NCBI RefSeq assembly: GCF_024323335.1
Contig: NC_066579.1
Span: 237,941,475 to 238,005,474, forward strand
Direction: 5' to 3'
DNA from: Lathyrus oleraceus
Taxonomy: Eukaryota > Streptophyta > Magnoliopsida > Fabales > Fabaceae
DNA: 64,000 nucleotides
In this document: piece by piece, positions 13,290-23,491 of the stretch
How positions within the stretch are numbered: position 1 is the stretch's first letter
Layout: each line of letters begins with the position of its first letter
The notes under the pieces: generated by a model
Database searches by the model: none
Told to the model about the DNA's origin: nothing
The model's input: only the letters and a program-made list of their open reading frames with translations
Made by a program: the position numbers and the translations under genes

Positions 13290-13573
13290 ATCCCTACCGG
13301 GGATTATCCATGTCATATCCAAAGTACAAACGATCATGCCAGACGCAGTTGTTCGTTTCAATCCCTCTTTTGCCTGGACCGCCCTTTCGGGTTTTCAGTC
13401 CACCGGGATACCCTTTTTTACCCAAGCCTCCCTTGTGGGGTTTTCGACTTGCCAGGTGTACATTTTTTCTTTTTATCCCTAATTTTTGCCCGAACCTTTT
13501 CATCATTTTTTCGGTTCGCCGGGATGCCTATTTTTGCCTGGACTATTTTATTCTTTTCGTCCAGCGGGTCTCT
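13290..13573 (-). repeat. Degenerate repeats just after the D pol stop
   Basis: On the minus strand a block of the form 'GAAAACCCGAAAGGGCGG...CAGGCAAAA' recurs several times with a period near 45-50 bases. The same motif follows pol in A (about 26130-26290) and B (about 37690-37860), so it is a shared feature of the post-integrase region. Confidence 0.7.
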
Positions 13574-15646
13574 TTATACGAAGTATTTTTTAACTGCGTC
13601 CGCATTCACAGGGGATGGAAAATCCTCACCATCCATGGTCGTTAGCAACAAGGCTCCACCAGAGAAAACCTTCTTGACCACGAATGGACCTTCATAATTG
13701 GGTGTCCATTTGCCCCTTCGATCGTTTTGAGGAGGAAGGATCCTTTTCAGCACCATATCACCCACGTGATACACGCGAGGTCGTACCTTTCGGTCAAAAG
13801 CACGCTTCATCCGCTGCTGGTATAACTGCCCATGACAAATGGCCGCCAGCCTCTTTTCCTCAATCAGGCTCAACTCTTCATATCGAGTCCTTACCCATTC
13901 AGCCTCTTGCAATTTCACGTCCATCAGGACTCTCAAAGAGGGAATTTGAACCTCAACCGGTAGCACGGCTTCCATTCCATATACCAACGAGAAAGGTGTT
14001 TCCCCAGTAGATGTACGCACCGACGTTCGATACCCATGCAATACAAATGGCAACATCTCATGCCAATCCTTATAGGTCACAAACATCTTCTGCACAATCC
14101 TCTTTATATTCTTATTGGCCGCCTCAATCGTCCCATTCATCTTTGGACGATAAGGAGAAGAATTGTGATGCTCAATCTTGAATTCCCGGCACAGTTCTGC
14201 CATCATCTTATTGTTCAAATTAGAACCATTATCAGTAATGATTCTCTCGGGAACCCCATATCTGCAAATGATATCTCTCTTGAGAAATCTGGCAACGACC
14301 TGCTTTGTCACGTTCGTATAAGAGGCTGCTTCCACCCACTTGGTGAAGTAATCGATAGCCACTAATATGAACCGGTGCCCATTCGAAGCCGTAGGCTCAA
14401 TCTTTCCAATCATATTGATGCCCCACATAGCAAACGGCCACGGAGACGACATCAGGCTCAACGGATTTGGAGGCACGTGCACTTTGTCAGCATAAATCTG
14501 GCATTTATGACACTTCCGCACGAAATTGAAACATTGGGCCTCCATTGTCATCCAATAATAACCTGCCCTCAGCAGCTTCTTTACCATTGCATTCCCACTA
14601 GCATGGGTACCGAACGACCCTTCGTGAACCTCTTTCATCAATTGGCTTGCTTCTTTATCATCAACGCATCTGAGCAAGACCCAATCGAAATTCCGCTTGT
14701 ACAAAACCCCGTCCTTATTCAAGTAGAACACCATGGCCAACCTCCGCAGAGTCTTTCGGTCCTTCTTGGATGCTCCCTCAGGATATTCTTGGGTCTCCAG
14801 ATATCGCTTGATATCGTAATACCACGGCTTCTCATTGTCAGGCGCTGTGTCAACAGCAAACACATAAGTCGATCTATCCAAACGTCCCACCTCAACATTG
14901 GGGAACTGATTCCACCACTGCACCTTAATCAAGGCGGCCAGTGTAGCCAAAGCATCTGCTAAAGGATTCTCCTCTCTTGGCACATGATGCATTTTCACCT
15001 TGGTGAAAAAAGTCAACAATCTCCTCGTATAATCCCGGTATGGAACTAAATGAGCCTGATGCGTATACCACTTTCCGTTAACCTGATTCACAACCAAAGT
15101 TGAATCTCCATATATAACAAGGTTCTTGATTCTCAAATCAATCGCCTCTTCAATCCCCAGGATACAAGCTTCGTATTCAGCCACGTTTTTGGTGCACTCA
15201 AATGTTAGCCAGGTAGCAAAAGGAATGTGGGATCCTTTCGGCGTAACCAAAACAGCACCAACACCGCTACCATTCACGTTAACGGCCCCATCAAACATCA
15301 GAATCCATTCGGATTCAGGGTCAGGCCCCTCCTCTGGGATTGGTTCCTCACAATCTTTCAATTTGAGAAACATGATGTCCTCATCAGGGAATTCAAACTT
15401 CATCGGTCGATAATCCTCAATAGGTTGCTGGGCGAGGTAATCAGACAATACACTCCCCTTGATTGCTCTCTGCGAGGTATACTGGATATCATATTCAGTC
15501 AAAATCATTTGCCACCTCGCAACCCGTCCGGTCACTGCTGGCTTCTCAGATATGTACTTGATCAAATCCATCTTGAAATCCACAAAGTGGTATGAACCAG
15601 CATATACTATCTCAGTCGGCGAACAGCCTATGCCAAAGTACAGCAA
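13574..15646 (-). CDS. pol: RNaseH - second RNaseH - integrase part of pol, element D (690 codons open)
   Basis: Open for 690 codons. Residues 1-90 are the tail of the first RNase H and connection. An archaeal-like RNase H follows with its acidic residues visible: D119 (MFDGA), E159 (EYEA), D181 (YGDS), D231. The integrase zinc domain is H341-H348-C379-C382. The catalytic core has N411 (WGINMIG) where the family has the first Asp, then D472 (TDNGS) and E508 (NGTIEAA) with DDX35E spacing. A GPF/VVKK-type C-terminus follows. The listed start is only where the frame opens; natural pol continues upstream into broken RT. The enzymes would degrade the RNA strand and insert the DNA copy in the nucleus; D411N should abolish strand transfer. 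Confidence 0.85.
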   Translation of the reverse strand: MLYFGIGCSPTEIVYAGSYHFVDFKMDLIKYISEKPAVTGRVARWQMILTEYDIQYTSQRAIKGSVLSDYLAQQPIEDYRPMKFEFPDEDIMFLKLKDCEEPIPEEGPDPESEWILMFDGAVNVNGSGVGAVLVTPKGSHIPFATWLTFECTKNVAEYEACILGIEEAIDLRIKNLVIYGDSTLVVNQVNGKWYTHQAHLVPYRDYTRRLLTFFTKVKMHHVPREENPLADALATLAALIKVQWWNQFPNVEVGRLDRSTYVFAVDTAPDNEKPWYYDIKRYLETQEYPEGASKKDRKTLRRLAMVFYLNKDGVLYKRNFDWVLLRCVDDKEASQLMKEVHEGSFGTHASGNAMVKKLLRAGYYWMTMEAQCFNFVRKCHKCQIYADKVHVPPNPLSLMSSPWPFAMWGINMIGKIEPTASNGHRFILVAIDYFTKWVEAASYTNVTKQVVARFLKRDIICRYGVPERIITDNGSNLNNKMMAELCREFKIEHHNSSPYRPKMNGTIEAANKNIKRIVQKMFVTYKDWHEMLPFVLHGYRTSVRTSTGETPFSLVYGMEAVLPVEVQIPSLRVLMDVKLQEAEWVRTRYEELSLIEEKRLAAICHGQLYQQRMKRAFDRKVRPRVYHVGDMVLKRILPPQNDRRGKWTPNYEGPFVVKKVFSGGALLLTTMDGEDFPSPVNADAVKKYFV

Positions 15647-16560
15647 GTTTTCTCGAGCAGTGAATGTATTGTTCCACAGTCGGTAAACTTTTTGCTAAGG
15701 TAAATTGCATGCTCTTTTCGACCAGACCCGTCATGCTGATCCAGTACCCACCTCATAGACTCCTCGAAGACTGTCAAGTACAGGGTTTACGGTCTCTCTC
15801 CATAGGGAGGCAACAGAATCGGAGGCTCCTGCAACTTATTCTTTTATTTCTCAATGCCCCTTGGCAACCATTATTCCACCTGACCGTTTGATCTTTTCTC
15901 AACAGCTTGAATATGGGTTCACACGTGGCTGTTAGATATGAACCGTGAAATGCAGTTCAATCTACCTGAGAAACCACGAACCTCTTTCTCTGTTCTCGGT
16001 TCAGGCCTTTCTTGTATTGCTTTTTTTTTTAGCAGGATCAACCTCGATTCCTCTTATCCGCTCACGATAAACCTCGGCAGTTTACCGGATAGCACTCCAC
16101 AAGTGCACTGATTCGGACTCAACCTCAGTCTGAGTTATCTCAATTCTGTTAAACAACTTGGCCAGATCCACCAGATGCCCCTTTTCTGTTTGGGACTTTG
16201 CTATCATGTCATCAACATAGCATTCAATTTCATGATGAATCATATCATGAAACAAAGTCATTCTGATACGTGGCACTGGCGTTCTGCTTCTCTAGAGGAC
16301 AATCTTCTCTCCATGGTAGCTTGTGCACAACGACATCGGTATCCGACCCTGGTGTATTCTGATAAGACCAGGCGAAGATATCAACACGCTCTTTCAACAG
16401 GGCTACCATTCTGCTCTCGACTTGCCTCTGAAGCGGCCCCAATCTTCACTTCCTTTCTGACCTCGGCGATGCCTGGAATAAGAATCTTGAATCGCCCCTC
16501 GTGCGATTAAATCACCTTTTCCTCTTATTTTGACAACCTGGCTAATTTCCAGCAGATCAC
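15647..16560 (-). pseudogene. pol: Reverse transcriptase remnant of element D
   Basis: Fragments in several frames on the minus strand: the pro-RT linker (LLKERVDIFAWSYQNTPG, near 16400), then directly NASATYQ (near 16270), so the first half of the RT palm is missing. YVDD, the RT active site, is at 16208-16219. Pieces of the thumb and first RNase H follow (RGFL.RLNCISRF; KKFTDCGT; LLEKTCC). Several frameshifts plus the deletion make it inactive. Confidence 0.75.
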
Positions 16561-16970
16561 AATCTTCTTCGCCTTATTCTTCGGCATGATAGATCGGATT
16601 GTCGAAGTCATACAAAGGTGTAACCGAATTGTTATCAATGAGATCCGGAGAATACAACAATCGGAACGAAGCCAATCGAAAGGAAGGAAAAATGAAAATA
16701 AACATTGCCATTTTTTTTTTGTTTTTAAACTGCAAAAATAAATGAAAAATAGGGAACACCGCTTTTAACTACAAAAACATCCATTTATTACTGATGCAAA
16801 ATGTTGCAAAATGATACACATGAGGTGGCCCTTACAATGAACCATTACGTTTCGGGCAAAACGTATGGCTTTCATGCAAACAGAATTGAAAAACAGAAAT
16901 ATTACTCTTCATGATGAGTGACAGTGATGATCTTTTAGGCCTTCCAGTTCCCTGGTACGCACGGTTTTAT
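16561..16970 (-). other. Linker and probable pre-RT intron of element D
   Basis: Read on the minus strand, a T-rich, noncoding stretch ends in TTTATTTTTGCAG near 16735, a good splice acceptor, followed by the acidic linker (VTPLYDFDNPIYHAEE) that precedes RT. Ogre elements are reported to have a spliced intron between protease and RT. No protease is seen between gag and this point. Confidence 0.5.
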
Positions 16971-17768
16971 CTACGAGTCAAGCTCACGGTCACTGTCAGT
17001 CTCTTCACCCACAGCCAATGGAGTCTTCAGTTGATCCCCATACGTCACCCTGATTTTACCTTTATCCTCAGAAATGACACCCACCATCATCTGACCACGC
17101 ACCGGCATGGGATTAGCATCAACATTCAGGGACAGTGTAAAATTGAGGGCTTTGGAATCCACCAGGTCTTGGACGGCATGCTTAAAGGCTCTACAACCTT
17201 CAATGTTATGTCCAGATGCACCAGAATGGAATTCACACTTGGCGTTCTCATCATAATTAGGAGGCCGCTGATCTGATCTCAATGGAGCTAATGTCCTCAA
17301 TTGTACCATTCCGAGATCTTTCAACTTCTTCAACAGGAGAGCATACGTCATGGGTGGCCTATCAAATTGACGATCAATCCCCTTTCCTCTCACTTGGCAT
17401 CCAACTCTCTGTGTTCTCTGTTGAGGGAACTGATGCTGCTGCTGTATCGATTGATTACCAATAGGAATCATTACCGCAGCAGTATGCTGGTAGTAATGAT
17501 CCCCACCGTATCCTCTCTGGGCATACACAGCACTCGCGCCATCCTCCCTCTTATGCTGACCATTACCAAAGGATTTCTTCGATCCAGACAACGAAGTGTT
17601 TCCTTGTATTTTCCCCTTCTTCAGCCAGTCTTCAATCCTCCCCACCTTCTCGGCAATTGCTTTCTGCCCCAAGGCGAACTCTTGCATGACATTGATCAGC
17701 TCTCCCATCTTCTCTTTCAGCTCGAGAATGTCTGTGTTGGGTGGATTCATCATTCCTGTGTCAATCAA
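16971..17768 (-). CDS. gag: Shortened gag of element D lacking the capsid domain
   Basis: 265 codons open. Residues 1-50 are a helical N-terminus (ILELKEKMGELINVMQEFAL), then at once a basic Gly/Ser-rich region, a Gln run, and a finger of form C-x2-H-x5-H-x4-C (KCEFHSGASGHNIEGC) with all four ligands. The capsid (Retrotrans_gag) domain, which in A occupies about 500 bases between the equivalents, is absent although the frame is preserved. The protein could still bind nucleic acid but not assemble a normal particle. The ATG at 17768 is the first in the frame. Confidence 0.75.
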   Translation of the reverse strand: MIDTGMMNPPNTDILELKEKMGELINVMQEFALGQKAIAEKVGRIEDWLKKGKIQGNTSLSGSKKSFGNGQHKREDGASAVYAQRGYGGDHYYQHTAAVMIPIGNQSIQQQHQFPQQRTQRVGCQVRGKGIDRQFDRPPMTYALLLKKLKDLGMVQLRTLAPLRSDQRPPNYDENAKCEFHSGASGHNIEGCRAFKHAVQDLVDSKALNFTLSLNVDANPMPVRGQMMVGVISEDKGKIRVTYGDQLKTPLAVGEETDSDRELDS

Positions 17769-18194
17769 TCATGTTAGAAGCTGACACCTGCAAAATAGAA
17801 GACAATTATTATGACTCACACATGAATGCAATGTCTATCCGCATGAGGAACACTCTGTCTTTCGATCCTGGTTTCATCGAGACAGATAATAATTCAGCAG
17901 CAACATTCTGACATCAATCGTCTGGTTTTGCCATACAGAGCAGGAAGTTATGATTTAGCAAAGATATCACCCAACCATGTGTGTGTTGTGAGTGTGCACA
18001 GATAAGCAAATAAAGCTTGAAGATTGATCACTGAATGATAATAACCATCGTATATCAAAAGTGCACAATAAGAGCGAGAGTCATACATCAAGTCTGATAC
18101 AAATCACATACAATTCTCCAAAAATAGAAAGAAAATACAAACAAGTGAATTCCGTCAACAGGCCTGACGGTAATCCAACACAAATAAGAAAGGT
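17769..18194 (-). other. Spacer between ORF1 and gag of element D
   Basis: 426 bases with no supported gene, the counterpart of 2843-3151 in A. Confidence 0.5.
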
Positions 18195-19952
18195 CTAAAC
18201 CGATGAAGGCCCCACAGACGGCTCTGCATCATCAACCATCTTGGTAAACTTCACCGCGAACCTAAGCTCAGTGTTCTCCTGCTGCAATCTCCCTATCTCC
18301 TTCTGGTGAATCTTCATCTGTCGGAAGTAATGATCTCTCTCAACAATGTAGTGATCTCTCTCAGCAATGATCTTCACGTTCTCTGCTTCCTTAATCTTCA
18401 GCTTTGCCTCCCATTCAGCAATAAGGACTCTGACTCTGTCTTCCCTCTGATCCCTCACAAGGATTTGTCTCCTCTTTTCATCTTCAATGACCTTCGAAGC
18501 TCTAGCCAACCTCTCCTTGGTGATGTTGTGCTCCCTTGTGGATGACTCTAAAGCTTGGCTGACCTTGCCATAGTAAGCGGTGTCTATCTCAAAGCGCTTC
18601 ACTTCCATGGCATGTCTCTTGTCCTGGTCTTCTATTCTCCCTTTGATTTCCTGATTAGCCATCTGAATCCTAGCAACACTCATCTCCATCTCAGTCTTCT
18701 CTGCTTGCAGCTGATCTCTGGATTTCTTCATCTCAAGGAACTCTTCCATACTGACAGAAGAACGTGGCCCCTCAATCAAAGGACACCAAGGATCACCTCC
18801 AGGAAATGGTAGATGTTTGAGTTTAATCCTCTTCCTAAGCCAATCATCAAATGGAGGAAAAGACTTGCTATTAATCTTACCAAAAGGAACCTTTCCCTTT
18901 CTCTGAATATTACGCCATGCCCCGGACACCTGCCTCAACTGTAACAAATTACCCTCAGCCGGGAAATAGAAAGACTCCTGAATCTCACGCTCGAGAGGAG
19001 GAACCTCCATAGCAAACCCCATGTGTCTCCTAAGAAGCGTCGGGTTATAATTAATGCAACCTTGAACTCCTATAAGAGGCACATTGGGAAGACTCCCACA
19101 ACTGTAAATGAAATCCCGTCCAGCCATACCATTGTGATTCCAAGCTATGTCATTGGCTCGCAAACCCATCAACCTGACTGACCACTTGACAGTAGGATCA
19201 AGAGCGACAAAGGCACCTCTGGAAGGCAAATACCCCATGAACCATTTGTACAACAGCTGAGCACAACACCGGATCAATCCCCCACGCCGCTTCTCGTTCC
19301 GATTGTGGACCGAGTAATAGACATCCCCAACCAGAGTAGGAACAGGATTCCTCTGCATAAACAATCTGATAGCATCAATGTCCACAAAGTTCTTCTGATT
19401 AGGAAACAGGATGGTCCCATAAATGCTCACAGCAATCAAGGCACAGACCGTCCTCCAATTACCCACAATAGCATGCTCCTTGGCTTTAGCCTCCATGAAA
19501 TTAAGATGAAAACCAGGCAGCTTTCCCTTCTCCTTCAAACCCCCCTTAGTCACCTCTGGGCTCAAATAAAGAGCACGAGAAATCTCAGCAACATCAGGTT
19601 CCCCCCTAGTGACATAGAATGGAATCTGATCTCCGATCTGAATACCCAGGATGCTGGCATAGTCCTCCATCAAGGGTCCCAACAAGTAATCCGGGAAGAT
19701 AAAACATCTCAAGCCCGGGTCGTAGAACTGAAGAAGAGTATGAATGGCACTCCTATCACTGTCAGTGAGCCTGAAAACCAACTTCAGAATACCACCGTAT
19801 GTCTCCCTGAACATCCCCACATGGTCGGGTGTAATCAATGCTATCATATCTCTCAGCACATTAATCTCTGGATTGAAGAAACTGTAAACGACGTCATATT
19901 TCAAGCCGGTCCTCATGTCTGGAACAAAGAAGTCTCTCAACCAGGATCTCAA
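18195..19952 (-). CDS. ORF1 of element D, long intact frame
   Basis: Open for 585 codons. The first ATG is at about 19916 (MRTGLKYDVV); family-like sequence begins earlier (RSWLRDFFVPD), but an upstream ATG in the same frame (19973 region) is separated by a TGA, so the true start is uncertain. Residues 20-330 are the mobile-domain-like region (LQFYDPGLRCFIFPDYLLGP; GGLIRCCAQLLYKWFMGYLP). Residues 390-570 are rich in Glu, Lys and Arg with heptad spacing and should form a coiled coil. This is the best-preserved ORF1 here. Function unknown. Confidence 0.8.
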   Translation of the reverse strand: MRSWLRDFFVPDMRTGLKYDVVYSFFNPEINVLRDMIALITPDHVGMFRETYGGILKLVFRLTDSDRSAIHTLLQFYDPGLRCFIFPDYLLGPLMEDYASILGIQIGDQIPFYVTRGEPDVAEISRALYLSPEVTKGGLKEKGKLPGFHLNFMEAKAKEHAIVGNWRTVCALIAVSIYGTILFPNQKNFVDIDAIRLFMQRNPVPTLVGDVYYSVHNRNEKRRGGLIRCCAQLLYKWFMGYLPSRGAFVALDPTVKWSVRLMGLRANDIAWNHNGMAGRDFIYSCGSLPNVPLIGVQGCINYNPTLLRRHMGFAMEVPPLEREIQESFYFPAEGNLLQLRQVSGAWRNIQRKGKVPFGKINSKSFPPFDDWLRKRIKLKHLPFPGGDPWCPLIEGPRSSVSMEEFLEMKKSRDQLQAEKTEMEMSVARIQMANQEIKGRIEDQDKRHAMEVKRFEIDTAYYGKVSQALESSTREHNITKERLARASKVIEDEKRRQILVRDQREDRVRVLIAEWEAKLKIKEAENVKIIAERDHYIVERDHYFRQMKIHQKEIGRLQQENTELRFAVKFTKMVDDAEPSVGPSSV

Positions 19953-20943
19953 TCAAGAATGTCCCTGCATATGGATAAACATGAGTTAGATGCACATAAA
20001 TGCAAAATGTGAATGATGCTGATGTGTGAATGCAATGCACTGTGCCATCCTCCAAGTCATCTGATCAACCACTGCACTGAGTTACAGCCTCTGAACTGAT
20101 CACAACCATCTGAGGTACTGAGTAACCACAAATCCGACTTGGGGTTCTGAAATAAACGGAACAGAATGATACATCACCATCATCACCAGCATCACAGAGA
20201 GCACACTGAACTGACAACCACAAGAACCTCTGAATCAGCCCAGGGAATCCTGAAATAAACGGATCCCCACTGATAAATACCACGGACAGAACTCCGGCGT
20301 CTCAGAAATAAATCCATAAATTCGACTTATAAATAGAACTCTGATCAATAGCTGAACCATTAGTCGCCATCAGAACATGCATCTGTAAGAATCAACCCTC
20401 CCCTCACAGGTGAATTCTAATCAGGTCATCCTAAGGCGGATAATAGTCTCGACAATCGGGCAAAGATACTCAACGGGTTTGCCCTTTCGGGTGTGCCGCT
20501 GTAGCTCTCTTAAAATCGTCTAAACCAAAGATCCGGGAATGAACGGTCACCGAAGTCAACAGCTCTAAAGAGATAACCCAACCAAAGTGGAATACTCCAC
20601 CCGGAAGAGCTCACTCAGAAGAACCTCGTCCGGCTTGTGGTATGTCACGTCGTAACAACATGCTGATAAAGCAAGTGAGGAAACGTGAGACCACACTAAT
20701 CCTAGGTGTATACTCGGGCCTGGGTTTTAGCCCCACTCAGAACACCCACCCCAAATCAGAGAAACCACCTGTACAGAAGACAGCACAATGATAGTATGAT
20801 GCATGCAAACATTTATGCAAATAATCACAGTACAAAAATCATAAATGCAATAAATAGTAGCACAAGCAACCTAAACTATCCTAGAGAACGCTAGGAGAGA
20901 CTCGCTTAGGGAAGATGGACCAGCAGGAGGTCAACTTCTGTTA
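19953..20943 (-). other. Untranslated leader of element D
   Basis: About 1 kb between primer binding site and ORF1 with no supported gene. No (TA)n tract here, unlike A. Confidence 0.55.
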
Positions 20944-20961
20944 TCCCCAACAGAGTCGCCA
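20944..20961 (-). promoter_or_regulatory. Primer binding site of element D
   Basis: TGGCGACTCTGTTGGGGA on the minus strand, two bases after the LTR end (20964). Same class as the site of A at 353-370. Confidence 0.85.
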
Positions 20962-20963
20962 GC

Positions 20964-23441
20964 TGTCGCATTACGCGAAAAACCGGCGGGAAAATGAAAC
21001 AACAGAGCCGCCACCGTGCGTTATTTATCCCAAAAGAGGGAAAGGAAACGCTCGAAGTAAACCTGGAAAAGACATGGTCTCGCGACCAGAGAAAGATGGG
21101 ATCGGGAGTCGGTTATGCAAATGGAAGGTATTAGCACCCCTCACGTCCGTCGTACTCGACGGGATCCACGCTCAAAAGAATAGAAGAAAGGTTGCTAAAC
21201 ACTGCTCAAAAGAATGCACACACACACTGGAATAAGACACAGGTGGAAGAAGAGGGGAAAGGGCTCGCTAGGATATCACATCCTATGCCTACGTATCTCA
21301 TCTGAAATGAGAATCAGAGCTACCGTAGTTCGGCTCACGCACGACGAACAAAACACACGCACAGACGCTGAGACGTCAAAACAAACACACAAACAGGTAA
21401 ACATGGAAACCGAATGCCAATCACTGGACTTACATCAGACTCCGGACCAAAAACACACACAGGAAACCGACTACCAATCGCTGGACTTACGTCAGACTCC
21501 ACGCAAACAAGAGGTTAACCGGACGCTGAGTCGTCAAAAAAGCAACAAAAAAGCTGAACAAACAAGCTAACAGGGAGTCTGGTACTCGAACCTGCTAGCT
21601 GCCAAGCAAACACACACAAAAAGAAAAAGGGTGAACACACAGACTAGAAGGGAGTCGGGAACTCGGACCTAATAGCTGTCAAGCAAAACACACGCAAAAA
21701 AGGAAAAGGGTGCCCGGAGAGATCTCGTACGATCTCCTGCCTACGTACCTCATCTGGTATGAGGATCAGGGCAACGTAGTTCCCCTTAACAGGGGAGAAA
21801 CTTTCTCCTAACCAGAGACTGGGAAATGACAAACTAGAAGGGAGACTGACTCGAGCCTAATAGTTATCATGCAATCCATAATGGTCCTAGGTTGAGGTTT
21901 CTATCTAACTTGCGCAGGCAGCAAGCTATCCTAAACAGCACAGGCAAAGCAAACATACACACAATTAGCACACACTATATACAAACAAAGTGGCCTCACA
22001 CAAGGTTAGACTGTGAAACACAAGCCAACTGGAATCGGGTGTAGTTAGCTCTTAACCCTAACATTGAGAGTTAGGGTGAAGCAGATGAAGTGGGAAGTGA
22101 AGGTAAGACCTCACAGCTCTTATCCCTGGCCTGGGAGAGCTTCAGACAAATGAAAGTGTGGGAGTTCAGAAAGTTGGAACTCTTCTCCACATATGACTGA
22201 CTCAACAAAGATCTTGGGTTAATATCCACAATGCATCAACACAAGGTGTGTGAGCAAAGTGGAAGACACACTGAATAGCAGGAGATGGATTGCACATCTC
22301 TTTTATCTGCCAATTGCCTTATCAAAGGACTTTTCCTGCTTGGCACAAAAAGAAACATACACAAGCGTTGCCTCTTAAGGAGGGCTTCAGATAGGTGCCT
22401 GCCCAAGTAACAGGACAGGTCTTCCAGACTACATGAAGTCAGAGAGTTATACCTATGTGGTTAAGCAACCAAGCAAAAGCAAGTTCAAATTGAACTTAAG
22501 CAACTTATGTACCTGTAGAAACATCAAACAAATCAGTTCAACTGTACAGACAAACAGACAACATGAATATCAACAGTCAAACCCAATGGGCAAAGGCATA
22601 AGCCAACAAGTCAAACTCAAATGAGTTAACAATCCTACAAAACACACAATGTTAGTAGTCAAAAGCAAGCATCAAATGCTCAAGTGAGGTTGCATCATGA
22701 ACCATATAACCTGGATGTTCAACCTGAAATCAAAGCTCAAAGATGAGACAAACCACTAGGTCAAGGCCTAGGGTCAAAGAGGGAGAAAAAATTCAAAACA
22801 GAACATGAAAGGTATGCACATTGAAAGCACATTGTGATAACAGAATGAACAAATGCACATTAATTCAAAAATGCTTCAATTAATTTTGGCAAAAATCATG
22901 GGTAAACAGAACACACAACATGATCATCACACAAAGAATTAGAGCATTTGGACAACATTAAGCATGGTAATCAAATTGCATAAGGCAAGGCAAGCACAAT
23001 CAAGCACATATGTGACACAACTTGGTATACCAACTTAGCACAAGCCTAAAACAGAAATGGTAAAAGATAAAAACCTCAAACCAAAGCCAAAACAAACTTC
23101 AACATGTCTAGAAACAATGTCCAAAATTTCACATTCATAGGATAAAGCACAAGCATTTCACAAACAATTGGAAATCATGACCATTCAAAAGCTCACACAT
23201 GGCAATCCAGAATGAAAAATCTCAATCAAATCAGAAATCAATCCAAAAATTCCAAGAAAATTCATGATCAATCACAACATCCATATTATGTATCATGTAA
23301 AAAAACAGAGCAATTGGAATTCATTTGATAGGGTAAACACATAGCACAAGATGAACATCCAAAGGTGTGACATAAATTGTCACACCTAACTTAGAAAAAT
23401 CATAACTCAGCAATGGCAATTGATAAAAATGCAAACTCAAC
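20964..23441 (-). repeat. 5' LTR of element D, truncated to 2.48 kb
   Basis: Matches 5397-7971 of the 3' LTR almost base for base, apart from a 97-base deletion (the 3' copy has 7244-7340 extra) and scattered substitutions, about a dozen in the first 500 bases by eye. It stops abruptly at 23441; the first half of the LTR, including the TATA region, is gone. Confidence 0.9.
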
Positions 23442-23491
23442 AAGAGCATGTTGAGCATTTGTTGAAGCATTTCACCTAACTTAGAAAAATC
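23442..23491. other. Templated filler DNA at the D/A junction
   Basis: 23442-23467 is an exact 26-base copy of 23529-23554 (A's RT). 23473-23491 is an exact 19-base copy of 23383-23401 (D's LTR). Five bases lie between. A patchwork copied from both flanks is the mark of break repair by templated end joining. Confidence 0.8.

Larger units (their letters stand above)
5397..23441 (-). mobile_element. Tat/Ogre-like retrotransposon D, nested in copy A
   Basis: Read on the minus strand: truncated 5' LTR (23441-20964), primer binding site, leader, ORF1, shortened gag, RT remnant, RNaseH-integrase, long 3' UTR with tandem arrays, polypurine tract, and complete 3' LTR (10376-5397). It interrupts A's gag-pro frame. 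The left flank TGTGG (5392-5396) would be one target duplication; the other is lost because the 5' LTR and adjacent host DNA are deleted. By eye the two LTR copies differ at roughly 2 percent of sites, so this is a fairly recent insertion. Confidence 0.88.

Noticed and set aside
13684..15686. Several plus-strand ORFs of 75-195 codons
   Set aside because: Antisense shadows of D's RNaseH-integrase frame.
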